Under the pieces are notes generated by a model. That model ran no database searches. It saw only the letters and a list, made by a program, of their open reading frames with translations, and was not told where the DNA came from. Both the position numbers and the translations under genes were made by a program. Below are positions 1-7,697 of a stretch of DNA of 19,943 nucleotides, in pieces (position 1 is the first letter of the stretch; each line of letters starts with the position of its first letter). Source of the stretch: Methylophaga sp. (GTDB taxonomy: Bacteria > Pseudomonadota > Gammaproteobacteria > Nitrosococcales > Methylophagaceae); assembly GCA_013139345.1 (NCBI GenBank), contig WTAY01000088.1:1-19943 (forward strand), given 5' to 3'.

Positions 1-2154
1 CAGCCGAAAGAGTTGAAGCAGGAAGATAAAGAATTAGAAGACAGTGCTGAAAATGATGCGATTTTGCAGGCTAAAATTGATGCGGCTTGCAAACATCTTG
101 ATGATGTTCGTGCTCGTTGGAATGGCATATTAAATAGTTTTGATTCTTTAGCGGCAGATAAATTAGATTTATTACCTGAAGAAGTGATTGCCAAATTGAA
201 TGAAGGCGATACTCTATTTGATGTATTACAACGACGTGATGTGCGAATCTCTTATCGCCAAGAAGTTGAAAAGCCACTAAAAGAATTATTTCAGGGGCAA
301 GCATTAGCTGCATTACGAGAAAAATTAGATTCTATTCATGCTGAACATCGTTCAAGTCGTTTGTTTGCAGCAACACATATGCATGCGGGTGATGGTAATG
401 TGCATACGAATATTCCCGTGAATTCTAATGATTACACTATGATGCATGAGGCCGAACTCATTGTTGATGAGGTAATGGAATTAGCTGAAGCCCTTGGTGG
501 TGTTATTTCAGGCGAGCATGGTATTGGTTTGACCAAGATGCAATATCTTGATCACGCTACGATTGATGCTTTTGCTAAATATAAACAAGATGTAGATCCA
601 AATGGCCACTTCAATGCAGGTAAATTACTTGCCGGCTCTGGGCTAGAAAAGGCCTATACCCCTTCATTAAGGTTATTACAGCAAGAAGCGTTGATTCTTG
701 AAGCCAGTGAATTAAATGAAGTCAATAACGACATTAAAGACTGCCTACGTTGTGGTAAATGTAAACCCGAGTGTACAACGCATGTACCGCGTGCCAATTT
801 ATTGTATTCACCACGAGATAAGATCTTAGCAACTGGTTTGATCATGGAAGCTTTTCTTTATGAAGAGCAAACGCGTCGAGGTATTTCGGTGCGTCATTTT
901 GAAGAAATGAATGATGTTGCCGATCACTGTACGGTCTGTCATCGATGTTTGAATCCTTGCCCTGTTAACATCGACTTTGGTGATGTGACGGTGAAGTTGC
1001 GAGCTATCTTAAAAAATCAGGGTAAACGTCACTTTAATGTGGGTACATGGACATCAATGGCGTATTTAAATGCGACGGATCCATTAACCATTAAAATTTT
1101 GCGTAAGAGCATGATTGAGTGGGGCTATAAAGGACAACGTTTTGTTCATGGATTGGGTAAACGTCTAGGTTTATTAGGCAGTAAAAAGAAACGACCATTG
1201 CCAACAACGGGTAAAACGCCAATTCGTGAGCAAGTTATTCATTTCATGAAAAAACCAATGCCTGCTGGTTTACCATCACAAACAACGCGTGCCATGTTGG
1301 GTGTAGAAGATGACAAGATGATTCCAATCTTGCGTGATGTAAATAAGGTAAATGATGATTCTGATGCCGTGTTTTACTTCCCTGGCTGTGGTTCTGAGCG
1401 ATTATTTAGCCAAGTGGGCTTAGCAACCTTAGCGATGCTTTATGAAGTAGGGGCCGAAACAGTCTTACCACCAGGTTATTTATGTTGTGGTTACCCGCAA
1501 GCATCAAGTGGGGATACAGAAAAAGGTCAGGCAATCTCAACGGCTAACCAAGTATTATTCCATCGTTTGGCGAATACCTTGAACTATATGGATATTAAGA
1601 CAGTTATTGTCTCGTGCGGTACCTGTATGGATCAGCTTCTTAAATACCAGTTTGAATCGATTTTTCCAGGTTGTCGCTTGTTAGATATCCATGAATACTT
1701 AATGGAAAAAGGGGTCAAAATGGATGGGGTTGATGGCGTGCAATATCTTTATCATGAACCGTGTCATACGCCGATGAAAACGTATGAATCAACAGCTGTG
1801 GCGGCAACATTACTAGGTCAAGATGTGACCTTAAGTGATCGTTGTTGTGGTGAGGCAGGTTCATTTGCAGTCGCTCGACCTGATATTGCAACACAAGTAC
1901 GTTTCCGTAAAGAGGAAGAAATAACGAAAGGTATTCAACAACTGGTTGGGGAAGAAAAAGCTGTTAAAGGCAATGTGAAAATGTTGACTTCTTGCCCAGC
2001 TTGTCAGCAAGGTCTAGAGCGGTATAGCGAAGATACGGGTATTGAGACAGATTACATTGTTGTTGAAGTGGCTAATAATATATTAGGCAATGACTGGCAG
2101 CCTAGGTTTATTGAAAATGTGAAAGATGGTGGGATTGAACGCGTTCTATTATAA
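1..2154 (+). CDS. FAD-linked D-2-hydroxyacid (D-lactate/glycolate-type) dehydrogenase with Fe-S and CCG domains, 5' end outside window
   Basis: The reading frame is open from the first base, so this is the C-terminal 717 residues of a longer protein; the TTG at 13 is internal. In order it shows the end of an FAD-oxidase C domain (HMHAGDGNVH near 379-408; GEHGIG near 514-531), two 4Fe-4S motifs (CxxCxxCxxxC at 742-774 and 928-960), and two cysteine-rich CCG-type domains (FPGCG, LCCGY, CGTC; then HEPCH, RCCGEAG, SCPAC). This matches large respiratory enzymes that oxidise a D-2-hydroxyacid and pass electrons through Fe-S clusters to the quinone pool, probably at the inner face of the membrane. 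Relatives of about 1,250-1,300 residues annotated with DUF3683/DUF3400 have this layout; a shorter YdiJ-like D-2-hydroxyglutarate dehydrogenase is the alternative. Substrate cannot be read from the fragment. The 3' end is intact and is followed by a terminator. Confidence 0.9.
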   Translation, partial: QPKELKQEDKELEDSAENDAILQAKIDAACKHLDDVRARWNGILNSFDSLAADKLDLLPEEVIAKLNEGDTLFDVLQRRDVRISYRQEVEKPLKELFQGQALAALREKLDSIHAEHRSSRLFAATHMHAGDGNVHTNIPVNSNDYTMMHEAELIVDEVMELAEALGGVISGEHGIGLTKMQYLDHATIDAFAKYKQDVDPNGHFNAGKLLAGSGLEKAYTPSLRLLQQEALILEASELNEVNNDIKDCLRCGKCKPECTTHVPRANLLYSPRDKILATGLIMEAFLYEEQTRRGISVRHFEEMNDVADHCTVCHRCLNPCPVNIDFGDVTVKLRAILKNQGKRHFNVGTWTSMAYLNATDPLTIKILRKSMIEWGYKGQRFVHGLGKRLGLLGSKKKRPLPTTGKTPIREQVIHFMKKPMPAGLPSQTTRAMLGVEDDKMIPILRDVNKVNDDSDAVFYFPGCGSERLFSQVGLATLAMLYEVGAETVLPPGYLCCGYPQASSGDTEKGQAISTANQVLFHRLANTLNYMDIKTVIVSCGTCMDQLLKYQFESIFPGCRLLDIHEYLMEKGVKMDGVDGVQYLYHEPCHTPMKTYESTAVAATLLGQDVTLSDRCCGEAGSFAVARPDIATQVRFRKEEEITKGIQQLVGEEKAVKGNVKMLTSCPACQQGLERYSEDTGIETDYIVVEVANNILGNDWQPRFIENVKDGGIERVLL

Positions 2155-2254
2155 GTAAGAATGTCTCATTCTTAACCTTATATCCCCACTAAAAGCATGC
2201 TGGGATGACTCGATAAAAAATCTACATTTTGAATGACTACGGGTATAAAAATAG

Positions 2255-2288
2255 AAAAGCCCTTGATACAACGGTATCAAGGGCTTTT
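2255..2288. terminator. Bidirectional intrinsic terminator
   Basis: A perfect 15-bp inverted repeat (2255-2269 with 2274-2288) with a 4-base AACG loop begins with A4 and ends with T5, so it gives a U-tract on either strand. It lies between the convergent dehydrogenase and hemerythrin genes and probably ends both transcripts. Confidence 0.9.
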
Positions 2289-2312
2289 TAGATCATTAAG
2301 AATGGGGCTTAA

Positions 2313-2816
2313 TTAAGCTTTGTATAAAGTATAAAGGAGGCCTTCTTCCATTGCTATGCGCTGTCTAATCATGTCTCCAATGGCTTTTAGATCACGAGTG
2401 AATTTTTGCTGAAGTTGTTCAGTAAAGTGAGCAGCTTCATATCTTCTTGAAAATTGCACAACAGTATGAGAAATATGATTCATTTCTTTACGTACACGTT
2501 GAATAAACTCTAAGTTGTTGGGATCATTGTTCAACTTCATTTCTAAGTAAGAATAGAGTTGAACATTTTCAACAATGACGTGGTTTTGTAACTGGAGACG
2601 GAGCTCTTGAATCTTTGTATCAATACTTTTAAAATCTTGATTATTAATTAGTTCGTTGATTTCATTCAATAGGGTAATAATTGTTTGATGATCGTGCGTT
2701 AAGCTGTCGACTAGTTCGGGACGAAATAATCTTGATTCGGTTTCACTCTTTTGTTGAGAGTAATGATGTGGTTTTAGATTCTTTTTGTTGCCAAAAAGTG
2801 AAGAGAAAATTCCCAT
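2313..2816 (-). CDS. Hemerythrin HHE cation-binding domain protein
   Basis: A 167-residue, largely helical protein. The HHE-type four-helix bundle spans roughly residues 35-165, with candidate ligands H41/H43 (THDH), H79-x3-E83 and H114/H117. The last position usually filled by HxxxE reads R153-x3-E157, so one canonical ligand seems replaced; metal content may differ from a textbook diiron hemerythrin. No signal peptide or membrane helix is visible, so it is likely cytosolic. The frame opens 15 codons upstream (2861), but the ATG at 2816 has an AAGGAG ribosome site about 11 bases ahead and begins MGIFSSLFG, while the upstream ATG has none, so I choose 2816. It stands alone, convergent with the dehydrogenase. 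Possible roles are O2, NO or iron sensing or iron storage; the sequence does not decide. Confidence 0.8.
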   Translation of the reverse strand: MGIFSSLFGNKKNLKPHHYSQQKSETESRLFRPELVDSLTHDHQTIITLLNEINELINNQDFKSIDTKIQELRLQLQNHVIVENVQLYSYLEMKLNNDPNNLEFIQRVRKEMNHISHTVVQFSRRYEAAHFTEQLQQKFTRDLKAIGDMIRQRIAMEEGLLYTLYKA

Positions 2817-3070
2817 TAAATTGATTACTCCTTGTAATTCACTTCCCAATAACTCATGCATTATGCACTGGTTAGAGTGATTAGATATATATCCGTATAT
2901 GTCTTTCAGGTGATGAGAGCACCCGAAACTTGAGTATAGAGCTTAAATTCCTAGCTCGCAAGTCAAGATTCTTAAAGTTATCAGGGGCGGTGTAATATCT
3001 ACTTGCTGCCTATCACGATAGATCGGGGTTTTTACTAAAAACTATCTAGTGAGTAGAATTAAGGTATTAA

Positions 3071-3415
3071 TTAGCGTAAAGCTAAAGGATCACATTCAAA
3101 ACTAACCCCATCCCAAGCTGAGATCATAAAGTTACGAATATTTTGGTGATCATTGCCTTCAGGATTTTTTAAAACATCATCTCGGTAGTAAGCGCCAAAA
3201 CATGCCAATGTTTGCTCAGCAGATAATGTATTTAATAGACCGAATGCAAAGATTTTACATGAGCCATTATTTGTATTCGCTTCATTTACGGTATCACCGT
3301 TTACAAATGAGCTTGGTGTAAAAATATAATTTTCCTCAATAACAGCCATTGTATCGCTGAATTCTATGTGTTCAGGATTTTGTGATAATTGGATTAAGAA
3401 GTCATTGAGTGTCAT
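3071..3415 (-). CDS. HopJ type III effector family protein (conserved, likely housekeeping)
   Basis: A 114-residue soluble protein matching the HopJ family (PF08888) as I know it. It has the N-terminal MTLNDFL helix, EFSDTMAVIEENY, then FTPSSFVNGDTVNEAN, NGSCKIFAFG, LSAEQTLACFG and YYRDDVLKNPEGNDHQNIRNFM. Length and motif order are those of full-length members, with no truncation. Despite the name, most bacteria that carry it lack a type III secretion system, and the true function is unknown; no secretion genes occur in the window. The start is supported by an AGGAAAA ribosome site about 5 bases upstream. It sits 56 bases downstream of ybaN on the same strand, so it may be co-transcribed or have its own promoter in that gap. 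Confidence 0.88.
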   Translation of the reverse strand: MTLNDFLIQLSQNPEHIEFSDTMAVIEENYIFTPSSFVNGDTVNEANTNNGSCKIFAFGLLNTLSAEQTLACFGAYYRDDVLKNPEGNDHQNIRNFMISAWDGVSFECDPLALR

Positions 3416-3471
3416 TAATTTTCCTATCTATTGAATCAAAATATTGGGGGAGGGGGCTCGCTTATAAGCGC

Positions 3472-3849
3472 TTATCCATTAGACTCTTTAAGTCGCCAAA
3501 CAAAAGTTAATAAAATAAGGCAAAAACAGACGAGCATAATTTGCAAGTTAACTCTATCAGATAAAACAAATATCGAAATACTGAATGTTGTGATAATTAA
3601 CATCATCACCTTATATTTTACTTTTCGTCTAATGGTTTTACTATTTTCCCACTGTGCGAGAGGGGGGCCAAACCATTTATTTTCTAATAACATGCGATGA
3701 AAGCGTGGTGAACTCTCTGCAAAACAGGCTAAGGCAAGGATTAAAAACGGTGTGGTCGGTAATAAAGGCAATACGGCACCAACTGCACCGAGAAGCACAA
3801 AAAACCAACCTAAACAAATAAGTAGAGTATGTTTTATTTTTGTTCGCAT
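3472..3849 (-). CDS. ybaN: DUF454 family inner-membrane protein (YbaN-like)
   Basis: A 125-residue membrane protein. An N-terminal helix (residues about 8-28) runs into the family hallmark LLPTTPFLILALACFA, followed by the soluble SSPRFHRMLLENKWFGPPLAQW segment, a basic KTIRRKVKY stretch and two further hydrophobic segments (about 80-97 and 103-119). This is the DUF454/YbaN pattern; the function of the family is not established. It starts only 16 bases after the efpL stop, which implies one transcript with efpL. No strong ribosome site is visible before the ATG, so translational coupling or weak initiation is possible. The last residues WRLKESNG form a short cytosolic tail. Confidence 0.88.
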   Translation of the reverse strand: MRTKIKHTLLICLGWFFVLLGAVGAVLPLLPTTPFLILALACFAESSPRFHRMLLENKWFGPPLAQWENSKTIRRKVKYKVMMLIITTFSISIFVLSDRVNLQIMLVCFCLILLTFVWRLKESNG

Positions 3850-3865
3850 ACTATTAGGCTTTTAT

Positions 3866-4432
3866 TTATGCACGAGACATAAATTTGCTAGTAACGGTAT
3901 TTATCTTGATGACTTCACCAGGCTCTATATATTCAGGAACTTGCACTTCAAGTCCTGTTGCAAAGCGAGCAGGTTTAGTACGAGCCGTTGCAGAAGCCCC
4001 TTTAATACCGGGCGCTGTTTCAACAATTTCCATTGCTACAGCGGCTGGTAACTCAATAGCCACTAAAATACCATCTAATAATATTGAGACAACACCCTCA
4101 AGTCCTTCGGTTAGATAAAGACTTTCGTCTTCAATGTCTTCAGCATTAATGGTGTATTGCTCATAATCTTCTAAACTCATAAAGGTATAACCATCATCAT
4201 CTTTATATGAAAACTGCAATACCCTTTTCTCGCAATCCACATCTTTTAACATTTCTTCACCTTTCAGTGATTCATCGCGCTTTTGCTTAGTTTTGAGATG
4301 ATTAAAGCGAATTTTATATAAGGTAGAAGCTCCGCGAGAAGAGGGGTTTCGTACCTCAATATTTTTTACAACATGAGGTTCACCGTTAACTTCAACAACC
4401 ATTCCACGCTTTAAATCACTGGCCTTAGGCAT
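3866..4432 (-). CDS. efpL: Elongation factor P-like protein EfpL (YeiP)
   Basis: A 188-residue EF-P paralogue with the three-domain EF-P layout: KOW-like N-terminal domain (1-65), OB domain (about 66-130) and C-terminal OB domain (about 131-188, with the ETAPGIKGASA signature). The domain I tip loop reads NPSSRGAS, with arginine at position 33 where canonical EF-P carries a modified lysine. That is the EfpL/YeiP hallmark and sets it apart from EF-P. EF-P and EfpL bind between the ribosomal P and E sites and relieve stalling on proline-rich or other difficult motifs. The gene begins MPKASDLKRGM, as expected. It heads a leftward unit with ybaN and is divergent from cvfB; a TATAAT lies 37 bases upstream of the start. 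Confidence 0.93.
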   Translation of the reverse strand: MPKASDLKRGMVVEVNGEPHVVKNIEVRNPSSRGASTLYKIRFNHLKTKQKRDESLKGEEMLKDVDCEKRVLQFSYKDDDGYTFMSLEDYEQYTINAEDIEDESLYLTEGLEGVVSILLDGILVAIELPAAVAMEIVETAPGIKGASATARTKPARFATGLEVQVPEYIEPGEVIKINTVTSKFMSRA

Positions 4433-4468
4433 CGTTTATCTCTTATCTAGTTAGATTAATATTGATGC

Positions 4469-4474
4469 ATTATA
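4469..4474 (-). promoter_or_regulatory. Candidate -10 element for efpL
   Basis: A perfect TATAAT on the minus strand lies 37 bases upstream of the efpL start in the divergent efpL/cvfB spacer. No good -35 is visible at 16-18 bases, so this is a partial promoter call. Confidence 0.4.
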
Positions 4475-4578
4475 CGTGAGCAAACTATCGCTATCTATGG
4501 AGATGTGACTTCATTTCAACGTGATAGATGTGATTGCGTTAAAATTACATGAATTAATGACATATTTTGAGAAAGAAC

Positions 4579-5412
4579 ATGATTGAACTTGGAAAACTAA
4601 ACACACTAACGGTACTTAAAAAATTAGACTTTGGTATTTATTTAGATGGTGGGGATTTGGATGAAATTCTGCTACCTCGCCGTTATGTACCTGATGGCTG
4701 TTCCGTTGGTGATCAGCTTGAGGTTTTTGTTCATTTAGACTCCGAAGATATGCTGATTGCTACCACAGAAACACCTAAAGCAATGGTGGGTGAGTGTGCT
4801 TTTTTAAGCGTAGTTGAAGTTAATAGAGTGGGTGCATTTCTTGATTGGGGTTTACCTAAAGACTTACTGGTACCATTTGGTGAACAACAAAAACCAATGC
4901 AAGTGGGGCAGTCTTATGTGGTGTATCTTTATATTGATCCTGCATCAGAACGCATCGCTGCAAGTACAAAATTAGATAAGTTCTTAGGTGACACATCACC
5001 TTATTATAAAGATCAGCAAGAAGTTGATTTGTTGATTTGTGGTCGAACAGACTTAGGCTACAAAGCGGTGGTTGATGGTGGAACTATCGGGCTTTTATTT
5101 AATAGTGATGTGTTTAAGCCGATTAGCATCGGACAAAAAATGAAGGGATTTATTAAACGTATTCGAGAAGATAAGAAGCTCGATCTTTGTTTGCAATTGG
5201 TGAGTCGCGAAGCTTTAGATGACTTATCCGAGAAGATCTTAGCCTTTATCAAGGCGGAAGGTGGCAAAACAACATTGACTGAGAAAAGCCAGCCAGATGT
5301 GATTGCAAAACAATTTGGCGTGAGCAAGTCGAGCTATAAAAAAGCGTTAGGTAAGTTATATAAAAAGCGTCTTATCGTTATTGAGAAAACATTTATTGAG
5401 TTGGTGAAATAA
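4579..5412 (+). CDS. CvfB/YitL-family S1-like RNA-binding protein
   Basis: A 277-residue protein matching the CvfB (conserved virulence factor B, YitL) family. It has tandem S1-like OB-fold segments (MIELGKLNTLTVLKK to about residue 65; SVVEVNRVGAFLDWGLPKDLLVPF around 76-100; a third around 150-210 with GYKAVVDGGTIGLL) and a C-terminal winged-helix-like region (about 225-275, ending KALGKLYKKRLIVIE). Family members bind RNA and are proposed to regulate expression post-transcriptionally. An in-frame TTG lies 12 bases upstream (4567), but homologues start at MI-(E/Q)-(L/I)-G-K, so the ATG at 4579 is preferred; the ribosome site is weak (GAGAAAG). The stop codon abuts the rbgA ATG with no gap, indicating a two-gene operon and translational coupling. 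Confidence 0.85.
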   Translation: MIELGKLNTLTVLKKLDFGIYLDGGDLDEILLPRRYVPDGCSVGDQLEVFVHLDSEDMLIATTETPKAMVGECAFLSVVEVNRVGAFLDWGLPKDLLVPFGEQQKPMQVGQSYVVYLYIDPASERIAASTKLDKFLGDTSPYYKDQQEVDLLICGRTDLGYKAVVDGGTIGLLFNSDVFKPISIGQKMKGFIKRIREDKKLDLCLQLVSREALDDLSEKILAFIKAEGGKTTLTEKSQPDVIAKQFGVSKSSYKKALGKLYKKRLIVIEKTFIELVK

Positions 5413-6339
5413 ATGGCAAATATTAATTGGTATCCAGGCCATATGCATAAGGCAAGTCAAGAGATGCGTAAGATTGTGCCTCAGGTTGATCTTATTATTG
5501 AGATCCTTGATGCACGTATTCCTTTTAGTAGTGAAAACCCCATGTTGGCTGAGATTCGAGGTGATAAACCTTGTATTAAAGTGTTGAGCAAAAGTGATCT
5601 TGCAGATCCTATTGTCACTCAACAGTGGCAAGATTATTTAGAGCAAGAAAAAGGTGTTAAAACGATTGCCTTGACGACGGAAGAGCCAGAAAAAATGCAT
5701 GGTTTATTAAGTCTATGTCATAAGATGATCCCAACAAAAGCCAATGGTTCTGAGCGACTCGAAGCGCTTATTATGGGCATTCCTAATGTGGGAAAATCAA
5801 CCTTAATCAATAATCTAGCTGGCCGTACGATTGCTAAAACAGGGAATGAACCTGCAGTCACTAAAAACCAGCAACGCATTAAGCTTGATCAAGGCGTTGT
5901 ATTGCTAGATACCCCGGGGGTATTGTGGCCAAAGCTTGAAAATAAGCATGGTGGTTACCGTTTAGCCATCACGGGGGCAATAAAAGAAACAGCGGTTAGT
6001 AATGATGATATTGCCATGTATGCTGTGGATTATTTTAGACAAGCTTACCCTGACTTATTAAAAGCACGTTATCAGCTAGATGAGCTACCTGAAGATGAAC
6101 TGCCATTGTTAGAAATGATTGGTGCTAAACGAGGCTGCTTACGTGCTGGTGGCCGAGTTGATTTAGATCGTGCCGCTAAGATTCTATTAACAGAATTCCG
6201 AGATATTACTATCGGACGCATTACATTAGAAACACCAGAAATGATGGAAGCTGAATTAATTGAGATGGCTGAGATTAGAGCTGAAAAAGAAGCGAAAAAA
6301 GCAGCACGCAAGAAAAAGAGGAATGGCTCTCGTGATTAA
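5413..6339 (+). CDS. rbgA: Ribosome biogenesis GTPase RbgA/YlqF
   Basis: A 308-residue circularly permuted GTPase. The motifs run G4 (LSKSD, residues 58-62), G1 P-loop (GIPNVGKST, 122-130), then G3 (DTPG, 166-169), which is the permuted G4-G1-G3 order. The N-terminal WYPGHMHKA is the YlqF signature, and the C-terminal ANTAR-like helical region with GCLRAGGRVDLDRAAK fits too. RbgA acts in late 50S subunit assembly in the cytosol. One oddity: G4 reads SKSD, where NKxD is usual, so Asn, the guanine-contacting residue, is Ser. The lysine-rich tail (RAEKEAKKAARKKKRNG) is typical for rRNA contact. It follows cvfB directly, and both gene products deal with RNA or ribosomes. Confidence 0.93.
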   Translation: MANINWYPGHMHKASQEMRKIVPQVDLIIEILDARIPFSSENPMLAEIRGDKPCIKVLSKSDLADPIVTQQWQDYLEQEKGVKTIALTTEEPEKMHGLLSLCHKMIPTKANGSERLEALIMGIPNVGKSTLINNLAGRTIAKTGNEPAVTKNQQRIKLDQGVVLLDTPGVLWPKLENKHGGYRLAITGAIKETAVSNDDIAMYAVDYFRQAYPDLLKARYQLDELPEDELPLLEMIGAKRGCLRAGGRVDLDRAAKILLTEFRDITIGRITLETPEMMEAELIEMAEIRAEKEAKKAARKKKRNGSRD

Positions 6340-6360
6340 GGTTTGAGATACAAAACCAAT

Positions 6361-6387
6361 TCTAAATAAGAATGATTTGCATTTAGA
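6361..6387. promoter_or_regulatory. Fur-like operator dyad
   Basis: An interrupted palindrome centred on G6374 has 10 of 13 base pairs complementary, with core TAAGAAT-G-ATTTGCA. This resembles the 7-1-7 Fur box (TGATAAT-n-ATTATCA) and classic Fur sites of the AGAATGATT type. It overlaps the -35 element of the porin promoter, as expected for repression by Fe-loaded Fur. The assignment is by eye, with no weight matrix. Confidence 0.65.
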
Positions 6388-6405
6388 TTTGAGGGAAGGT
6401 ATGAT
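6377..6405 (+). promoter_or_regulatory. Sigma70-type promoter of the porin operon
   Basis: TTGCAT (6377-6382) and TATGAT (6400-6405) are separated by an ideal 17 bases, placing transcription start near 6412, about 28 bases ahead of the porin ATG. The -35 lies inside the Fur-like dyad. Confidence 0.65.
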
Positions 6406-6439
6406 CTCCCCATCTTTTAAATAATGATGAGTAGATCTA

Positions 6440-7696
6440 ATGACGATATTCAAAAAAACAGCAGTGGCACTCAGCGTGATGGCTGCGGTTTCTTCTGTTC
6501 AAGCTGCAACACCAACTAATGAAGAAATTTGGCAAACACTGCAATTGATCCAAGAGCAGTTGATGGAAGTACAGCAACAAAATAAGTTGTTAAAAGCAGA
6601 GAATGAAGGCTTAAAATATCAAGCAGATTCAATTGAACAGTTAGCTAAAGACGCAAATGAAACAGCAGAAGCTGTTGCTGATGCAACTGAGGAAGCCGTT
6701 AAAGCTGCAAGTTTGGCTGCAAGCAAAACAACGATAGGTGGTTATGGTGAGCTGCACTATAACAATCTAGAAGACGAAGATGGCGATAAAACAAAGAAGG
6801 TTGATTTCCATCGCTTTGTTTTATTCTTTGGGCATGAATTTAATGATCGTTTACGTTTATTCTCTGAACTAGAGCTTGAACATAGTATTGCAGGTGATGG
6901 TAAGTCAGGGGAAATTGAGCTAGAACAAGCTTATATCGAATATGATATTAATGATCAACACCGCGTTAAAGGTGGTTTGTTTTTAACACCAGTCGGCATT
7001 ATTAATGAAACACATGAGCCTAATACTTTCTACGGTACAGAGCGTAATGCGGTAGAAAAAAATATTGTCCCTGCAACATGGTGGGCAGCCGGTGCGATGT
7101 TTAGTGGTGAGGTTGCTCAAGGCTTTAGTTATGATGTTGCCGTTACATCAGGTTTAAATACTTCTGCAGGTAATAGTTATGCAGTAAGAAAAGGTCGTCA
7201 AAAGGTATCAAAAGCAGATGCTGAAGATTTAGCATACACAGGTCGCTTAAAATGGACGGGTATTCCCGGAGTAGAAGTAGCAGCAACAGTACAATACCAA
7301 GAAGATATCACTCAAAGTTTAGATTCAAGTGCAGGTAGTGCAACCTTGTTTGAAACACATGCTGTTATTCAGCGTGGAGACTTCGGTTTGCGTGCTTTAT
7401 ATGCAACATGGGATTTAGAGGGTGATGGGCCAAAATCTGTTGGTGCTGATGAACAAACAGGTTGGTATGTTGAGCCTTCATACCGAATCAATGAACACTT
7501 TGGTGTGTTCTCTCGTTATAGCGAATGGGATAATCAAGCCGGTGATTCACTAGACAGTGAAAATGATCAATTTGATTTAGGTGTAAACTGGTGGCCACAT
7601 CAAGATGTCGTGGTTAAGCTTGATTACCAGAAACAAGATAAACCAGCAGGTGGTGAGTCAGATGGGTTTAACGTAGGTTTAGGTTACCAATTCTAA
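6440..7696 (+). CDS. Outer-membrane porin with N-terminal coiled coil
   Basis: A 418-residue precursor. The signal peptide covers residues 1-22 (basic MTIFKK, hydrophobic core, VQA-A cleavage). A coiled coil at about 26-90 (IWQTLQLIQEQLMEVQQQN onward, then an Ala/Glu-rich stretch) probably forms a periplasmic trimer stalk or peptidoglycan contact. The rest is a beta-barrel of alternating strands starting at TTIGGYGELHYNN and ending in LGYQF, with the terminal Phe used by the BAM machinery. It belongs broadly to phosphate-selective-porin-like (OprO/P) barrels; the solute is unknown. The Fur-like operator points to an iron-limitation role, such as passage of a ferric chelate, flavin or other small molecule. 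The next gene starts one base after its stop. The ribosome site is weak. Confidence 0.85.
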   Translation: MTIFKKTAVALSVMAAVSSVQAATPTNEEIWQTLQLIQEQLMEVQQQNKLLKAENEGLKYQADSIEQLAKDANETAEAVADATEEAVKAASLAASKTTIGGYGELHYNNLEDEDGDKTKKVDFHRFVLFFGHEFNDRLRLFSELELEHSIAGDGKSGEIELEQAYIEYDINDQHRVKGGLFLTPVGIINETHEPNTFYGTERNAVEKNIVPATWWAAGAMFSGEVAQGFSYDVAVTSGLNTSAGNSYAVRKGRQKVSKADAEDLAYTGRLKWTGIPGVEVAATVQYQEDITQSLDSSAGSATLFETHAVIQRGDFGLRALYATWDLEGDGPKSVGADEQTGWYVEPSYRINEHFGVFSRYSEWDNQAGDSLDSENDQFDLGVNWWPHQDVVVKLDYQKQDKPAGGESDGFNVGLGYQF

Positions 7697-7697
7697 G

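Noticed and set aside
2156..2174. Perfect hairpin TAAGAATG/CATTCTTA just past the dehydrogenase stop, considered as terminator or Fur box
   Set aside because: No T-run follows, the spacing does not match the Fur consensus, and a far stronger terminator lies at 2255-2288.
3028..3042. GTTTTT-ACT-AAAAAC hairpin as terminator of the HopJ-family gene
   Set aside because: Only six A-T-rich pairs with a 3-base loop, too weak to support.
3071..3415. Genuine type III secreted virulence effector
   Set aside because: The family name comes from one pathogen; members are widespread in bacteria without type III secretion, and no secretion genes are present.
3446..3456. G-quadruplex
   Set aside because: Only two G-runs are present; four are needed within one strand.
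3431..3700. 89-codon plus-strand frame with a Gly-rich start
   Set aside because: It is antisense to the clear DUF454 gene and its product has no recognisable features.
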